From positions 1-64,000 of the forward strand of contig JAWZYV010011615.1 in the NCBI GenBank assembly GCA_038373885.1: a DNA stretch of 64,000 nucleotides. The letters are read 5' to 3'. Shown here piece by piece: positions 1 to 10,212 of the stretch. This DNA comes from Cheiracanthium punctorium. Lineage: Eukaryota; Arthropoda; Arachnida; Araneae; Cheiracanthiidae. Each line of letters opens with the position of its first letter. The first letter of the stretch is position 1. The position numbers were made by a program, and so were the translations under genes. The notes below the pieces were generated by a model. That model was not told the DNA's origin. It saw only the letters and a list, made by a program, of their open reading frames with translations, and did no database searches.

Positions 1-137
1 ATTTTGCAGTTTTAGATGCCATCTTACCATCCTGTGTATTTTATATGAAGTTTTATCCTCTTAAAAAGGGGTTTTTACCTATTTTTTCAAATTAAACTAG
101 GGTCATTTGATTGTTCTGTCCTATCTTAATATTTTAG

Positions 138-183
138 GAAAAGAGAAGAAGATTCACCCGATTAGTCGCTCGCAGTTTCAGAA
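138..183 (+). CDS. Internal exon of an unrecognised host gene (third from last)
   Basis: Seen: a pyrimidine-rich acceptor ending TTTTAG at 137, then 46 bases to a good donor (GTAAAT at 184). Two leftover bases (GA) complete a codon from an upstream exon outside the window, and the next frame reads KEKKIHPISRSQFQ plus two bases. Those two bases join the single first base of the exon at 2134 to make an AAA codon, so the phases fit. The peptide is basic and low-complexity, as in a disordered tail. Inference: internal coding exon of the gene ending at 6680. I do not recognise the protein. Exon existence rests on splice sites and phase only. Confidence 0.5.
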
Positions 184-2133
184 GTAAATCCTCATCAACT
201 CGACTGTCCTGCCAGGCAATTAAATAATTACATCACAACATAGCAAATCCAAAGCTGCGAACGGCTAACTCTACTTCTCATCTTTCTAAGAGTAAACAGT
301 AGCATTTTAAAAAGGGGTATGTGCTGAGTATTTGTTTACTTTTTGATTTTTTTATCTTTTTTTGTCCTGTCTATTTCTCCCCCTCCCCATCTTTCCTTAT
401 TCATCCTCATTTTCCCCTTGGTTTCATGGCAGTGATTTAAATCAGTTAGATTAAAATCCTAATTACAATTTCCTTTTTTCTTTAAAAATATCGATACCGT
501 GAATTTTTACTGAAATAACGTCAGTTCAAAATCATAGTGATTTGAAAGCATTTTTAAATGTTTATTTTAAGAAAAATACATGCACAGAGGAAGCTTAAAA
601 AAATTTTATTTTAAATAATGTAAAGTAGAGTTACTTTTTGTACACATTTTGGTGATTGGGAATCTTATTTTATTTACAGGGGCTGTAAAAAAATTCGTAT
701 ACCATACAGACACGGCACCATATATACACACACACCCCCTACAGAACACCACCGTCTCTCTCACACACCAGCCACCGCAGCATAATCCCTCAACGATACG
801 AGTAGAAATTCAAACTACTCTATAATGACATACCCCGACTACCACTGTTTTTATTTTTTTCATTATGGTCTCTCTAGAGAATATATAATGCAAAAAGAGA
901 GTTGTTGGAGGGCTAGAGAGTGAGAGAGAGCGAGCGTTAGAGGTAAGACTACTGAATCTGGTATGTAGAAAATACAGATAAAGATACGCGAGTGACACTT
1001 ATGTGCGTAATGAATCTGTACCGCTCTTATAACGAGTAGATGTAGCAGATATGTACTCTTCACACTCTATCGCATGTATTCTCTACTTTGCAGTTATTTA
1101 TTAGCCGCGCTAGGTTCATTCTCACGCTCTTCTTCCGCACTAGATAATACATTACAGTTTAAAAATACAATCATTAAGCTCAAATAAATCTTGATTTAAC
1201 TTTTTTTTTTAAATCAACAACCCTACATTTCTCTGTTGTATTATACTAAATGTGTGGTAACATTTTACTGTCTAATTTGCTTGATGTTATTCCATAAGTT
1301 TTATAAACTAGGGAATGAAATCTTGCACTGTTTTTCATTTCGGATTTTGAGACCATGGGATTGGCGTTTCATTCAGCTAAGAATTCTTACAACAAAGAAA
1401 AATAGGAAAAATTAAGATTTTAAGCACAATGAAGTTTAACTTTAATAGTTATAATTAATGTTATTTGTGATAATTAATTCAGTAACTTACAGAAATATGA
1501 AGATTATAGTTTTGATATTCAAAATGCTATACTTAGTTGCTAAAAAAGGCAGTGTGTATGTGTACGTAAAGAGTCACTTGTCTTCCTTGATCTAATTTTA
1601 GTGAAACAGTTAAAAGCATGAATTTAAAAAATTAAAACTTTTTATAATTGATTCGTATTTCTTCGCAAAGAGAAAAATTAGTATGAAATATTTCTATTCA
1701 CTTGGAAATTGGGAAGTTAGCAAAAATCTTAGATTACAATATATCCAGACTTCCATTGGAGGATAATTCGAAAAATGATATCTTTAAATTAAAATTTGTA
1801 GTTAGTGATTTATGTGTTGTGAGATTAGATACATACAGATGCAACAATCTTTGGTCAGTTGATAATTGGGAAGGTGGCTTAAAATTGTAATAAAACTAAT
1901 TTATTTCTCATTTTCAATCCCGCAGGATTTCTATACTAATCCCGGAGACTAGTCCCACAAACATTTGTGTGGTATTAGGATTGCATCCCTATTATAAACC
2001 TCGCTTTTTATTCCATATGTAAAATAGTTTTATTTGAAAATTATTTTACTACATATCTTTAAAATATTAAAGTTTGGGACATATTGTTTAGTTACAGGGT
2101 AGTTTTATATTTTTCTTTTATGTTTGTTTTCAG
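184..2133 (+). other. Intron of the unrecognised gene; no further feature seen
   Basis: About 1.95 kb of AT-rich sequence between two predicted exons. It holds a CA/CT-rich simple stretch near 725-770, a GA-rich stretch near 900-945 and a somewhat more GC-balanced block at about 690-1130 that I cannot assign. No open frame here looks like a protein. The 3' end is a strong polypyrimidine tract ending TTTTCAG at 2133. Confidence 0.45.
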
Positions 2134-2254
2134 AAACAAATTATCACTGGTTAATGGTAGTCGAGGAGGTAAATCTCCTCAGAAAGGAGCTCCACCTCAC
2201 AAAAGTGATAAGTCAGGATCTCAGTTGTCACATAAAAGAAGCCAAAGAATACAG
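2134..2254 (+). CDS. Penultimate exon of the unrecognised host gene
   Basis: Seen: acceptor with a long pyrimidine run ending TTTTCAG, and 121 bases (one completing base plus 40 codons) to CAG followed by GTCTGT, a weak but usable donor. The peptide is rich in K, S, G and Q (segment KSPQKGAPPHKSDKSGS), typical of a phosphorylatable disordered region. It ends on a whole codon, matching the exon at 6597, which starts on a whole codon. If the weak donor is not used, the frame stops at 2273-2275 after six more codons, giving an alternative 3' end. No family recognised. Confidence 0.55.
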
Positions 2255-2516
2255 GTCTGTATTTCTTCTAAATAATTAACCCGTCAGTGCTTGTGCCTAC
2301 TTATGTAACTTAAGCTCTTGCATGGAGTAAATGTCACCCCATTTTGTCTCCTGCAGGGACCGCAGTGCTCCTTTTTTTCCTGTTTTTCCCTTTTTTTTTT
2401 TTCAGTTGGCTCCTTTTTTCCTATTTTTTTCTTTAAATACAGTTTCCCCTCCTATTTTCAGCCTTTTCTTCCTTTTATTCCTTTTCCCCTCTCGCTTTCC
2501 CACAGTTCTCTTTCTT

Positions 2517-2547
<31 letters not shown>

Positions 2548-2589
2548 CTTTCTTTCTTTCGGGATGACGGCGCGGATAGTGCAGCCAGT

Positions 2590-2670
2590 GATTGGCCATT
2601 CTTATCTGTTGAGGCTATTAGGAATGAGTCCAAAGAATATAAATATCACTCGCGTGAAGAAGTCCAGCTC
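2590..2670 (+). promoter_or_regulatory. CCAAT-like and TATA-like pair, possible cryptic promoter
   Basis: ATTGG at 2591-2595 and TATAAATA at 2638-2645 lie about 45 bases apart in a locally GC-richer stretch, followed by a C-rich run. The arrangement resembles a pol II core promoter. It sits in the intron of the host gene and has no recognisable downstream ORF, so it could come from a decayed LTR or be chance. Confidence 0.2.
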
Positions 2671-2699
2671 CTTCACTCCCAGTCCCCCCCCTCATCTGT

Positions 2700-4500
2700 T
2701 ACTGAATGGGAGTTTCTTCCCGGGTACTCCTCACGCAACACGTACTTATCACAGTCCAGCTCCCATAGGGATAATGTAAGAGCAGAAACGCGGGCATACG
2801 GGAGACGTTGTGGTGGTAAAAAAAAAAAACAACTTTACAGGGCTGTCTCTGTGGTGAAAAGGGGGGATGGAAATCAACTGTGTAAAAATTCATTTATCTA
2901 CAATTTTTTTATTAATGGACCAATTTGTTTGAAATTTTGGGAATTACTTTTAAATGCAAAAATTGATTCAGAGTCCAAGTTTTAAAAAGACATCTTAATT
3001 TGAACAAAAGTTAGAAATTTATTGTCGGAACTTTTTTTTTTTTTTTGTGTGGTTTTCTTTCCGAGCTAGAGGGGGGGAGAAAGATGGGGTTGAGGTTCTT
3101 ATCTCTTTTCAGGCTGTTTCAATACTGCCACTTATATAGGTGACCAGCTGATTGTTAAAATCAACAAAAGAACACTTATAATGGCTGCAGATAATCCTGA
3201 AAAAAAAAATTTTTTTGAGTGGAATATGTATTGAACTGGAATAGACATTTATACCATTATATGGCAATTTTGAACAGAAGTGTTATTACTAATTTCATGC
3301 ATTAACTATATTTTAATTGTTTGTACTATTGGATTAATTCTTACAAAGAATGATGAAAAATTGAATGAATTATTTTTGGAAATGTAATAACTTGAAAACT
3401 GAAAAAAATTAATAAAAATGAAAATTTAGGTTTAGAACAACTTAACTTTATTAAGTGTTTCTTAATTTAGTTAAACTTTTATTGATGATTCTTAACAAGG
3501 TGATCAAATAAAGTTTATTAAAATGTGCTTCTTATGCAAAATACTTACTTAATTAAGCATTTTCTTGTCTGTTAGGTATGTTTGGGTGATTATTATTATT
3601 ATAAAAAGAAAAAAACCTTAAAAATCTTTTAAAGAAATATTCTTATTAACTTAACTATTTATAATTTATTTTAATAAGTTAATTAACGAAGTTACTTAAA
3701 ATGTAATTCTTTTACATTACTTAGCTTTATCAACTTAATTAATTTTATCAAATTTTAATAAAGACTAGTTATAAATTTATTAATAAAGATTACTAATTAA
3801 TTATTATTAATCAATAAAGCATTGGTTTACTCAATTTTTTAAGGGATTTTTGCAAATTAGAATTAGGATATGTACTGCCCTTTTTAAGAAACACGATGCC
3901 CTTTTTTAAAACCTTTGCACCCTGCCCTTTTTTTTACTTAGAATGAGCTCTGAGCCCAAGCACGTTGCACACATGTGTGCGCATATGCATATACACATGT
4001 TTATATATGCATTATGTATTTAGTTATCACGAACTATTATGAGTCTGCAGATAGTTTTGGATTATGTGCGCAGATAGTTTTTTCTTTTATCTGACTATGA
4101 ACCAATTATAAAATCGGGTAACGATCGGCAAAACATAAAGTTGACCATTGTTAAAATTTACACTTTTGGGAAAAAATTTATTTATGAAACTTAATTTATT
4201 TTAATTATTATTTTGCTATGGAAATCGCTGCTTAAACTTGTTTTAAATATAAATTCAGGAAACAATTGATGAAATAATATTGAATATTGGTTTAATCCAA
4301 ATCCAGTTGTTTGAATTAACACTTTTGGGGGAAATTTTAACTTGGAGCAAGGGTTGCTTTTATTATTATTTTGTAATGAGAATCGCTGTCATAGATTGAA
4401 GGAAATGATGCAAAGAAAGCACGAATGGGCATGCAGGCATTTTTAGTAAATTTTTGCAAATTACTGAAACAATCTTTGCCTATAAATCATTCATTTTTGA
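2700..4500. other. Intronic AT-rich DNA with a possible hAT-like terminus
   Basis: Mostly AT-rich filler with poly-T and poly-A runs. At about 3878-3958 there are three CCCTTTTTT-type motifs ending in a motif close to the right end of the hAT-like element at 40047-42114 (CACCCTGCCCTTTTT followed by a TAGAGTGATCCCTG-like block). I read this as a diverged terminus of that family; the left end was not found. Confidence 0.25.
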
Positions 4501-4519
4501 AAGATCTGTAGCAGCTGCA

Positions 4520-5335
4520 TCCGGCTCTCAGATCCTTTCAGAATGACAGCGCCATTCAAAGCTTATGTGTTTGTTTAGCACCGTTAAATTTGTCTAATGA
4601 AATTATAGACAAAACAGTTTTGGAATACCAAGCTTACAGATTAGATGACGAAGTTGATCTAATTGTAAAAAGCTTTAATGAACGTACTGATGATGACACA
4701 GCCAATTGACGGGTACTGGAAAGAAGTTTTCAGTCTTGTTGATAAGATGAATGGGAAAGAAAAGTATTCAAATTTATTGATTATAATCAAAAATTGCTTT
4801 TCTCTGTCGCATGCCAATTCTGATGTTGAAAGAGGTTTTTCTGTAAATCGCAGCATTCTGTTTTATGAACGACATAATCTCTCAGAGGCTGCGATTATTG
4901 GAATTCTACAAGTTAAAGATACCATTAGGAGAAATGGTACCATTAGTAATATTGCAATTACAAAGCAGCTACTTAATGCTGTGACTAAAGTATATGCTGT
5001 TTATTCACAAGAAAAAGCGATAAGTAAAGCAACTGAAGACACGAAAATGAATGTTAGAAGAAGAAAAAGAAGCCAGTGAATTAAAAAGGAGAAAAGAAAG
5101 AAAAAAAACAAAACAGAAAATTGATGAGAAAGTAAAAGGTCTGCAGAAAGATCTCCAAGCAGTCCAGACATACCTTAAAGAAAGCAATACAAAATTACAG
5201 GATGCAATTAAGTAAACAATGTTCCGAACATGAAGATCGCTACTACAGCAATTGAAATAGCAACACAAAAAGTTGAAAGTATTACAAAAGAACTAAAAGA
5301 AGCTGAAGCTGATAGAAAAATCTTGTAGACGAGAC
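4520..5335 (+). pseudogene. hAT-superfamily transposase fragment (C-terminal dimerisation region)
   Basis: The frame at 4678-5079 (133 codons) contains SLSHANSDVERGFSVNRSIL, which matches the conserved Dimer_Tnp_hAT block (S-H-S-N-A-D-x-E-R-x-F-S) at the C-terminus of hAT transposases and their domesticated relatives. Related coding runs on upstream from about 4520 in another frame (IIDKTVLEYQAYRLDDEVDL) and downstream to about 5215 (lysine-rich, coiled-coil-like). So at least two frameshifts separate the pieces and the RNase H-like catalytic core is missing. It lies within the last intron of the + strand host gene. Dead relic. Confidence 0.7.
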
Positions 5336-5620
5336 TTTACTTGTGACAACTGTATCAATTACTATTTGTGATTTTATGTTGAAAAAGATACAAGTTAATG
5401 GAATTTAAAAAATTAATTAAAAATTCTCGATAATTAATTTAACAAGAGCTTCATTTTTTAATTCCCGAGTGTCTTGGAAAAACATAACTAAGTAGCAATA
5501 GATGTAAACTTATTTATTTATTGTTAGCAATTAAAGAAAAATAACTGATAGAAAGTTTGTTCTTAATAGTTTCTTTTCAATAATAAAACAAAAAGTCTTT
5601 TGAATGAAAAAGTAAGTCTT

Positions 5621-5667
5621 TTGTACTATTATTGTCAAGTCTCTTGAACTTGACAATAGTAGTACAA
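5621..5667. repeat. Short hairpin, 19-bp arms
   Basis: TTGTACTATTATTGTCAAG at 5621-5639 and its reverse complement with one mismatch at 5649-5667, separated by 9 bases. A small perfect-stem palindrome in AT-rich intron, possibly a remnant of a fold-back MITE. Confidence 0.7.
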
Positions 5668-6596
5668 ATGGTTACATTCTTATTAATAAAGAGTACCCAG
5701 TATTTCTTAAAATTTCTTTAGAAAAGATTCACAGTTAAAATTTTTAATTATGTTGTTTGTTTCGCACATATTTATAGATAGATTGATTTTCCAAAGAACA
5801 GTAAAAAGCTCCCCTCTTTTTTTTTTTCTTTTTTCTTTTTTTTTTTTTTTTTTTTTCTCTCCTTTTTTTCCTTTTTTTTTTTTCCAAAATTTTTGCTTCT
5901 GACCCTGGTCTCATGTTATATTTTTGACTAAAAATGTTTGTAAATGCTAATTTGTGGACTTATATCCTAAAATGCACCAGTTCTACAACATTTTACAGAG
6001 GAAATCGCACTTTTCATATTTATTTAGATATTTTTCTTGCGGTTTCTATAAATATAGTATTTTTTTAGAAAAAATGTATATCTTTCATGCTTAAAACAAT
6101 GATTATTTTATTAATATGATCTTACTTTCACCTAATAGCCATTCATCAATATATACCTGTAGTGAAGCGTTAATTTATGTTTAGTTTAAGTTAACAAAGT
6201 AATAAAACATTGATACTCACACGGGAGTATTTAATCCTAAAGTCGCATTCACTCCCCTCCCAGGCAACAAAGAAAGACATTCCTTCACCCACCCCAACTA
6301 GATTTTAAGTTTGAAAGGTAGAAGACAAGACTGAATTATTCTCTAAAAATACCTCCCTTTTTACAAAGAAAATCTTCCTGGGGTGAGATTTACCCCCAGC
6401 GCGATTGCTTATGGGTTAAGTAATATATTTGAAACAGTTAGAAAGCAAAGTTATCTTTTTTGAAATGTTAAGAATTATACTTCTGCTAAGATTTATTTTC
6501 AACAGCCATAAAATTTTCAGCAGAATTCTGTAGTTTTATTTAAGATTAGTGTATTTCTGGATTTTTCTTTTCTTCCTTTTCTTTTATTCCCCCCAG

Positions 6597-6680
6597 GTTG
6601 TGCAGTTTGTTCATGAAAATTTTGTTGAGTATGATTCAGCATTCCAATCTTTTATTATCTGTCTTGAAAACAAATATTAA
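6597..6680 (+). CDS. Last coding exon of the unrecognised host gene
   Basis: Seen: an excellent acceptor (long CT tract ending CCCCCCAG at 6596), then 27 codons and a TAA stop at 6678-6680. The peptide VVQFVHENFVEYDSAFQSFI continues ICLENKY and looks like an amphipathic helix, quite unlike the transposon-derived frames around it. Phase matches the exon ending at 2254. The stop codon overlaps the TTAA (6677-6680) into which piggyBac has inserted. The base order after the other TTAA copy (8366 onward) shows that the stop codon was there before the insertion, so the protein end is unchanged while the 3' UTR is displaced by about 1.7 kb. The product is not recognised. Confidence 0.6.
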   Translation, partial: VVQFVHENFVEYDSAFQSFIICLENKY

Positions 6681-6805
6681 CACTAGAAGCGCCGCACTTT
6701 CTTTCTACCTAGAAGCGCCAGCAGCAGTCAAATTGACTGCTCAAAGAATTTTGTACATTTATTTAAATACAAAAAGTTTATGGTATTTTTAAAAGCTTTT
6801 TAAAG

Positions 6806-6811
6806 AATAAA
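6806..6811 (+). terminator. AATAAA poly(A) signal in piggyBac left end, candidate for the host gene
   Basis: AATAAA lies 126 bases past the host stop codon, inside the piggyBac left end. It is the first canonical poly(A) hexamer after the stop, so the transposon may supply the 3' end of the host mRNA. No cleavage-site evidence is available. Confidence 0.3.
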
Positions 6812-6901
6812 ATGTTAATTCTTGTTAAAATACATGCTACAAAAAATATTTTTACTTACTTTTTAATAAAACTCATTTTAATGCTATTCGCAATTTTTAC
6901 A

Positions 6902-8046
6902 TTAGAATTTTTTCAATGCTGGAAGTGGATTTACCACATATGAAATGTGAACATTTCTGGCACATATCACTTGTTTCGTTGCTCTTACAAAATCCAATTT
7001 GGCATTGCCGTCTCTTTTTTGAGAGTTTTTGTTAGTAGTGTTCGAAATTTCCGAGGGCAGTTGTGCACTTGTCTTTTTCTTCAAGTGACTCGCTCTCAAT
7101 TCTTCTGCCAATTGAAAAAGAAAGTTATGTCTTATTATAGATTTACCACTCATTTCTCGGTAGATAATGCAGGCATTAGTTCCTGCCAAATCCAGCGTAT
7201 TATAGAAAATATGCACGGGCCATCTACGGGAAGCAGCCCGCACAGAATATTAAGTGTCATTTGGTCAATAATGTCGACACCACATTTGGTTTTGTTGTAG
7301 AATTCTGTTTTTGGAAGTTTTTTCACAGTTTGTGACTCTACATTTACATCTGTATGCAAGGTACTTAGAAGCAGGACATTTTTATTCTTTTTACCCTGAT
7401 ACACTGCCAGTGTAGTGTCTCCATTTTTCAGTAAAACTGTTTCGTGAAGCTGAGTGTTTGATTTCCTGATCTCATGCGGAATTTCTTTTCGATGTCTTCT
7501 TACTGTCCCCACAAAACTTGTATTCTTCATTTTAAGTTTTTGAGCTAATGAAAGCGAGGAAAAATAGTTGCCCACTGTCATATTTCTACCTGTATTCACA
7601 TAAGGGCTCAGAAGGCGCATTACTATATTTTCAGGAAGTCTTTCATTTTCATTTCTTGCGTTATCCTTTCCAAGGTATGGAAAAGCATTGCACATAATCT
7701 TTGAGTCAACATCAACTAGCATCCAAAATTTTATACCAAATTTATCCGGTTTATTCGGCATACATTGTATGAACTTGCACCTAACTTTTGATGGAAATAG
7801 TTGTTCATCCAACACCAGATTTTCTCCTGGCTTATAAGAAAGAGCACAGTTTTCTATAAATTTGTTCCAGATATCTGAAAACATGGCAAACTTATCAGTT
7901 TCTAAATGTTGACTCCTGTTTGACTTCAAATCAAATCTTAGATTTTCCATGGTATCTCGAAAACGATTACGTGACAATGTTTTTTTTTTTTTTTTTTTAA
8001 ATGGAGGGGTGCTGAGGAAGGGGGCGGAAAATGACAAGTATTTCAT
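6902..8046 (-). pseudogene. piggyBac transposase (DDE_Tnp_1_7), N-truncated and frameshifted
   Basis: The frame 8046-7150 carries the piggyBac core: LDEQLFPSKVRCKFIQ (first catalytic Asp), PNKPDKFGIKFWMLVDVDSK, FPYLGKD, and KCGVDIIDQM (third catalytic Asp). The second catalytic Asp, normally in a T-x-D-N-F/Y-F motif, is Gly here (TVGNYFSS). A frameshift near 7240 moves coding to the frame 7243-6902 (ASRRWPVHIFYNTLDLAGTN), and the C-terminal Cys-rich zinc region is badly eroded. About 150 N-terminal residues are missing; the frame instead begins with a poly-Lys read from the T tract at 7979-7998. Catalytically dead copy. Confidence 0.92.
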
Positions 8047-8365
8047 GGATTAGAGAAATAGTGAATGAAAGGAATATGTAGGGGAAATGTTTCTTCATGA
8101 TAAGATTTTTTCTGCATGATAGAGTACGATGAATAAACTCAATTTCAATAGCAGTCAATTTGACTGCTCGTGGCGCTTCTAGGTATACATAAAAATATTT
8201 CCATTAATTTTATTTTCATTCAATGCATATTTAGTGCCAATAATTTTGAAGGTTTTTTAGGAAAATTCAAAAAATTATGACTTCCTAAAGTAAAGGGTCT
8301 TTTAGGAATCCAAGCTAAAATGGCGAAAACAGTCAAAATGACTGCTCTGGCGCTTCTAGTGTTAA

Positions 8366-8979
8366 GAGTAAACTCACTCTCCCCCCAAAAACTTTTTTTT
8401 TTTTTTTAAAGATCTAGAATGCTATTTTGTTTATGCAAGTTTTTCTATTGACTTTTTTTTCTTAGACATGCTCTGCATTAACTTATTGTCTTTACTTTCT
8501 TCAAGTGTGATCTCTTGAAGGGTTACCAAATAGTGTTAGGGTAATGAAATGTCAAAAACTATAACAGTCGGCAAAATTTGGTGGCAAAAATGTCTCTGAA
8601 ACTAAACTTAGCTTCACGGTATTTTCCGTATTAATGTAAATAGTGTAAATAAAAGGGAAGTATAATTAGAATATGCTTGACGAAGACTCTAAAATAGTTT
8701 TCACTAGCACTTTATACATATATGGATTTCTCAATTCTGAAAAAGTGTTTTATGGAACAAAAATGACAAATACAGCCCACTCCTTGTTTATGAAGCACTC
8801 TCCAACGTAATGGAACCAGGAAGACAAATAGGGCCAAAGCATGGATTATTATATACTTTCTTTCATAGTAGAACAAGGAAGACAAATAAAACTAACACTT
8901 TGAGTATTATATGCTTTTAATACATAGCACTTTAGTGCATATTTAAAATGTGAAAGTATCCCCCCCCCCTCCCCAAAGG
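8366..8979. other. Host sequence after piggyBac; no gene seen
   Basis: Former 3' UTR and flank of the + strand host gene, starting GAGTAAACTC directly after the TTAA. AT-rich with a poly-T run at about 8393-8407 and a C run near 8961. Nothing recognisable. Confidence 0.4.
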
Positions 8980-9095
8980 GCTACAAAAAATAATTCATTT
9001 ATATTATGATCTATAGATGGAACATTTTCAAGAGGCCTCTACCATCTAAACTGTACATTCAATTGAGCTCAAATTTGGTATATGTATTATAGAGC
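8980..9095 (+). repeat. 173-bp tandem repeat, left part, split by gypsy element 1
   Basis: This stretch (GATTGAGCTCAAATT-type core near 9061) continues directly into 16397 onward once the retroelement 9096-16396 is removed. It belongs to the repeat family also seen at 17040-17790 and 28500-28900. Confidence 0.7.
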
Positions 9096-9320
9096 TGTGA
9101 GTAGTGTAACCTCTAGGAAAAAATAATTATCTTTGTTTAAACGAATTTATGTGAATATCTAATGGCAACAACAACAAAAATATGTATGATTAGTTTTTAG
9201 AACAACAATGGTTACAAAAATATGCGATATATTAACGAAATAAATACTTTATTGATGAATTATGTAGTTGTAATTTATTTTTAAAGCTAATTAATATCTT
9301 TTGATGTAGTAACCGCTACA
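9096..9320 (+). repeat. 5' LTR of gypsy element 1
   Basis: 225 bp, TGTGAGTAGTGTAACC to AACCGCTACA. It contains an AATAAA hexamer (about 9238-9243) in the position expected for LTR polyadenylation. After the LTR, TTTCTTTTGGTGACCCTGAG likely includes the primer-binding site (TGGTGACCC); I do not assign the tRNA. Confidence 0.9.
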
Positions 9321-9351
9321 TTTCTTTTGGTGACCCTGAGTTTGTAAGGAT

Positions 9352-10212
9352 ATGACTAATACCGAGGACTCAGAAAACCTGTCGAATGGTGCTAATTCTT
9401 CGGAAACTATGAAGGTTAGTGTGAAAATCCCACCTTTCTGGGTAGACAAACCAGAAATTTGGTTTTATCAGATAGAAGCTCAGTTTAAAATTAATTCCAT
9501 AACTAATGAAGATACTAAGTTTAATTACATTGTGTCACAAATGGAACCTAAGTATATCGACACTGTTTGGGACATAATAACTGATGAAGCTGAAAATAAA
9601 TATTCATTGGCGAAAGAGCGTTTATTAAATGCATTCAAAGAAAGTGAAAACAAAAGAATCAAACGCCTTTTCACAGAAATTGAAATTGGCGACATGAAAC
9701 CAAGCCATTTATTGCAAAAAATGAAATCCTTGGCAACCAATGATGTTTCTGACATAATATTGAAAACGTTGTGGATGGAAAAATTACCGCATCATATTAT
9801 GCATATATTAGTGGTTAGTGATGAAGGGATTGATAAACTGGCGATAATGGCCAATAAGATTTTTGACATACATTCCAAAACTGAAATATATGAGGCTAAT
9901 TCAACCAAAGTTAAGAGTTCAAGCGCGTCGCCAAATACCATTTCACAATTACTAGAGAAGATATCTTCGTTGGAACAGCGAATTGAAGAGCTCCATTTCC
10001 ATCATCGGTCAAATGAGAGAAGTCGTAGTAAAAATAGAAATTACAGATCATTGTATGGAGGCAGAAGCAGAAGTCGGAGGCGTTACAAACCGGACGGTAA
10101 ACTGTGTTATTACCACTTTACTTTCGGATCAAGATGCCTACCGTAAAAATGCAAACTGCAATGCAGCTGGAAAAACCAGGAAAACTTGATGGTGCAGCAG
10201 AATCAGAAGTAG
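9352..10212 (+). pseudogene. gag: gag of gypsy element 1, with premature stop
   Basis: Starts at ATG 9352 just after the leader. About the first 170 residues have the arthropod gypsy capsid pattern (IPPFWVDKPEIWFYQIEAQF near residue 26), followed by a coiled-coil-like stretch, an R/S-rich region (ERSRSKNRNYRSLYGGRSRS) and CYYHFTFGSRC, the start of a C-x-x-H-type nucleocapsid motif. A TAA at 10144-10146 cuts the frame in the middle of that motif. The same frame continues with further Cys-containing sequence to a TAG at 10210-10212, so the TAA is probably a later mutation. It overlaps the pol frame (-1 relative) from 10101. Confidence 0.85.

Larger units (their letters stand above)
6681..8361 (-). 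mobile_element. piggyBac-family DNA transposon, defective
   Basis: A 1681-bp element bounded by TTAA on both sides (6677-6680 and 8362-8365), the piggyBac target-site signature. Perfect 13-bp terminal inverted repeats CACTAGAAGCGCC are at 6681-6693 and 8349-8361. Subterminal 17-bp near-palindromes, GCAGTCAAATTGACTGC and its complement, occur at 6724-6740 and 8151-8167, with a third diverged copy near 8331-8347; they are plausible transposase-binding repeats. The transposase gene inside is on the - strand and broken. Autonomous piggyBac elements are usually about 2.4 kb or more, so this is an internally shortened copy. Confidence 0.93.

Noticed and set aside
2318..2779. 153-codon ORF, F/S/P-rich
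   Set aside because: It reads through CT-rich and poly-T low-complexity sequence; no conserved pattern and it overlaps the intron of a better-supported gene.
7150..7243. Overlapping small ORFs at 6902-7300 on both strands as separate genes
   Set aside because: The - strand piece is the frameshifted end of the piggyBac transposase; the + strand ORF 6947-7300 is its shadow.
10144..10212. Slippery heptamer for gag-pol of gypsy element 1
   Set aside because: The overlap has A-rich runs but none that satisfies X-XXY-YYZ in the gag phase; damaged or a different mechanism.
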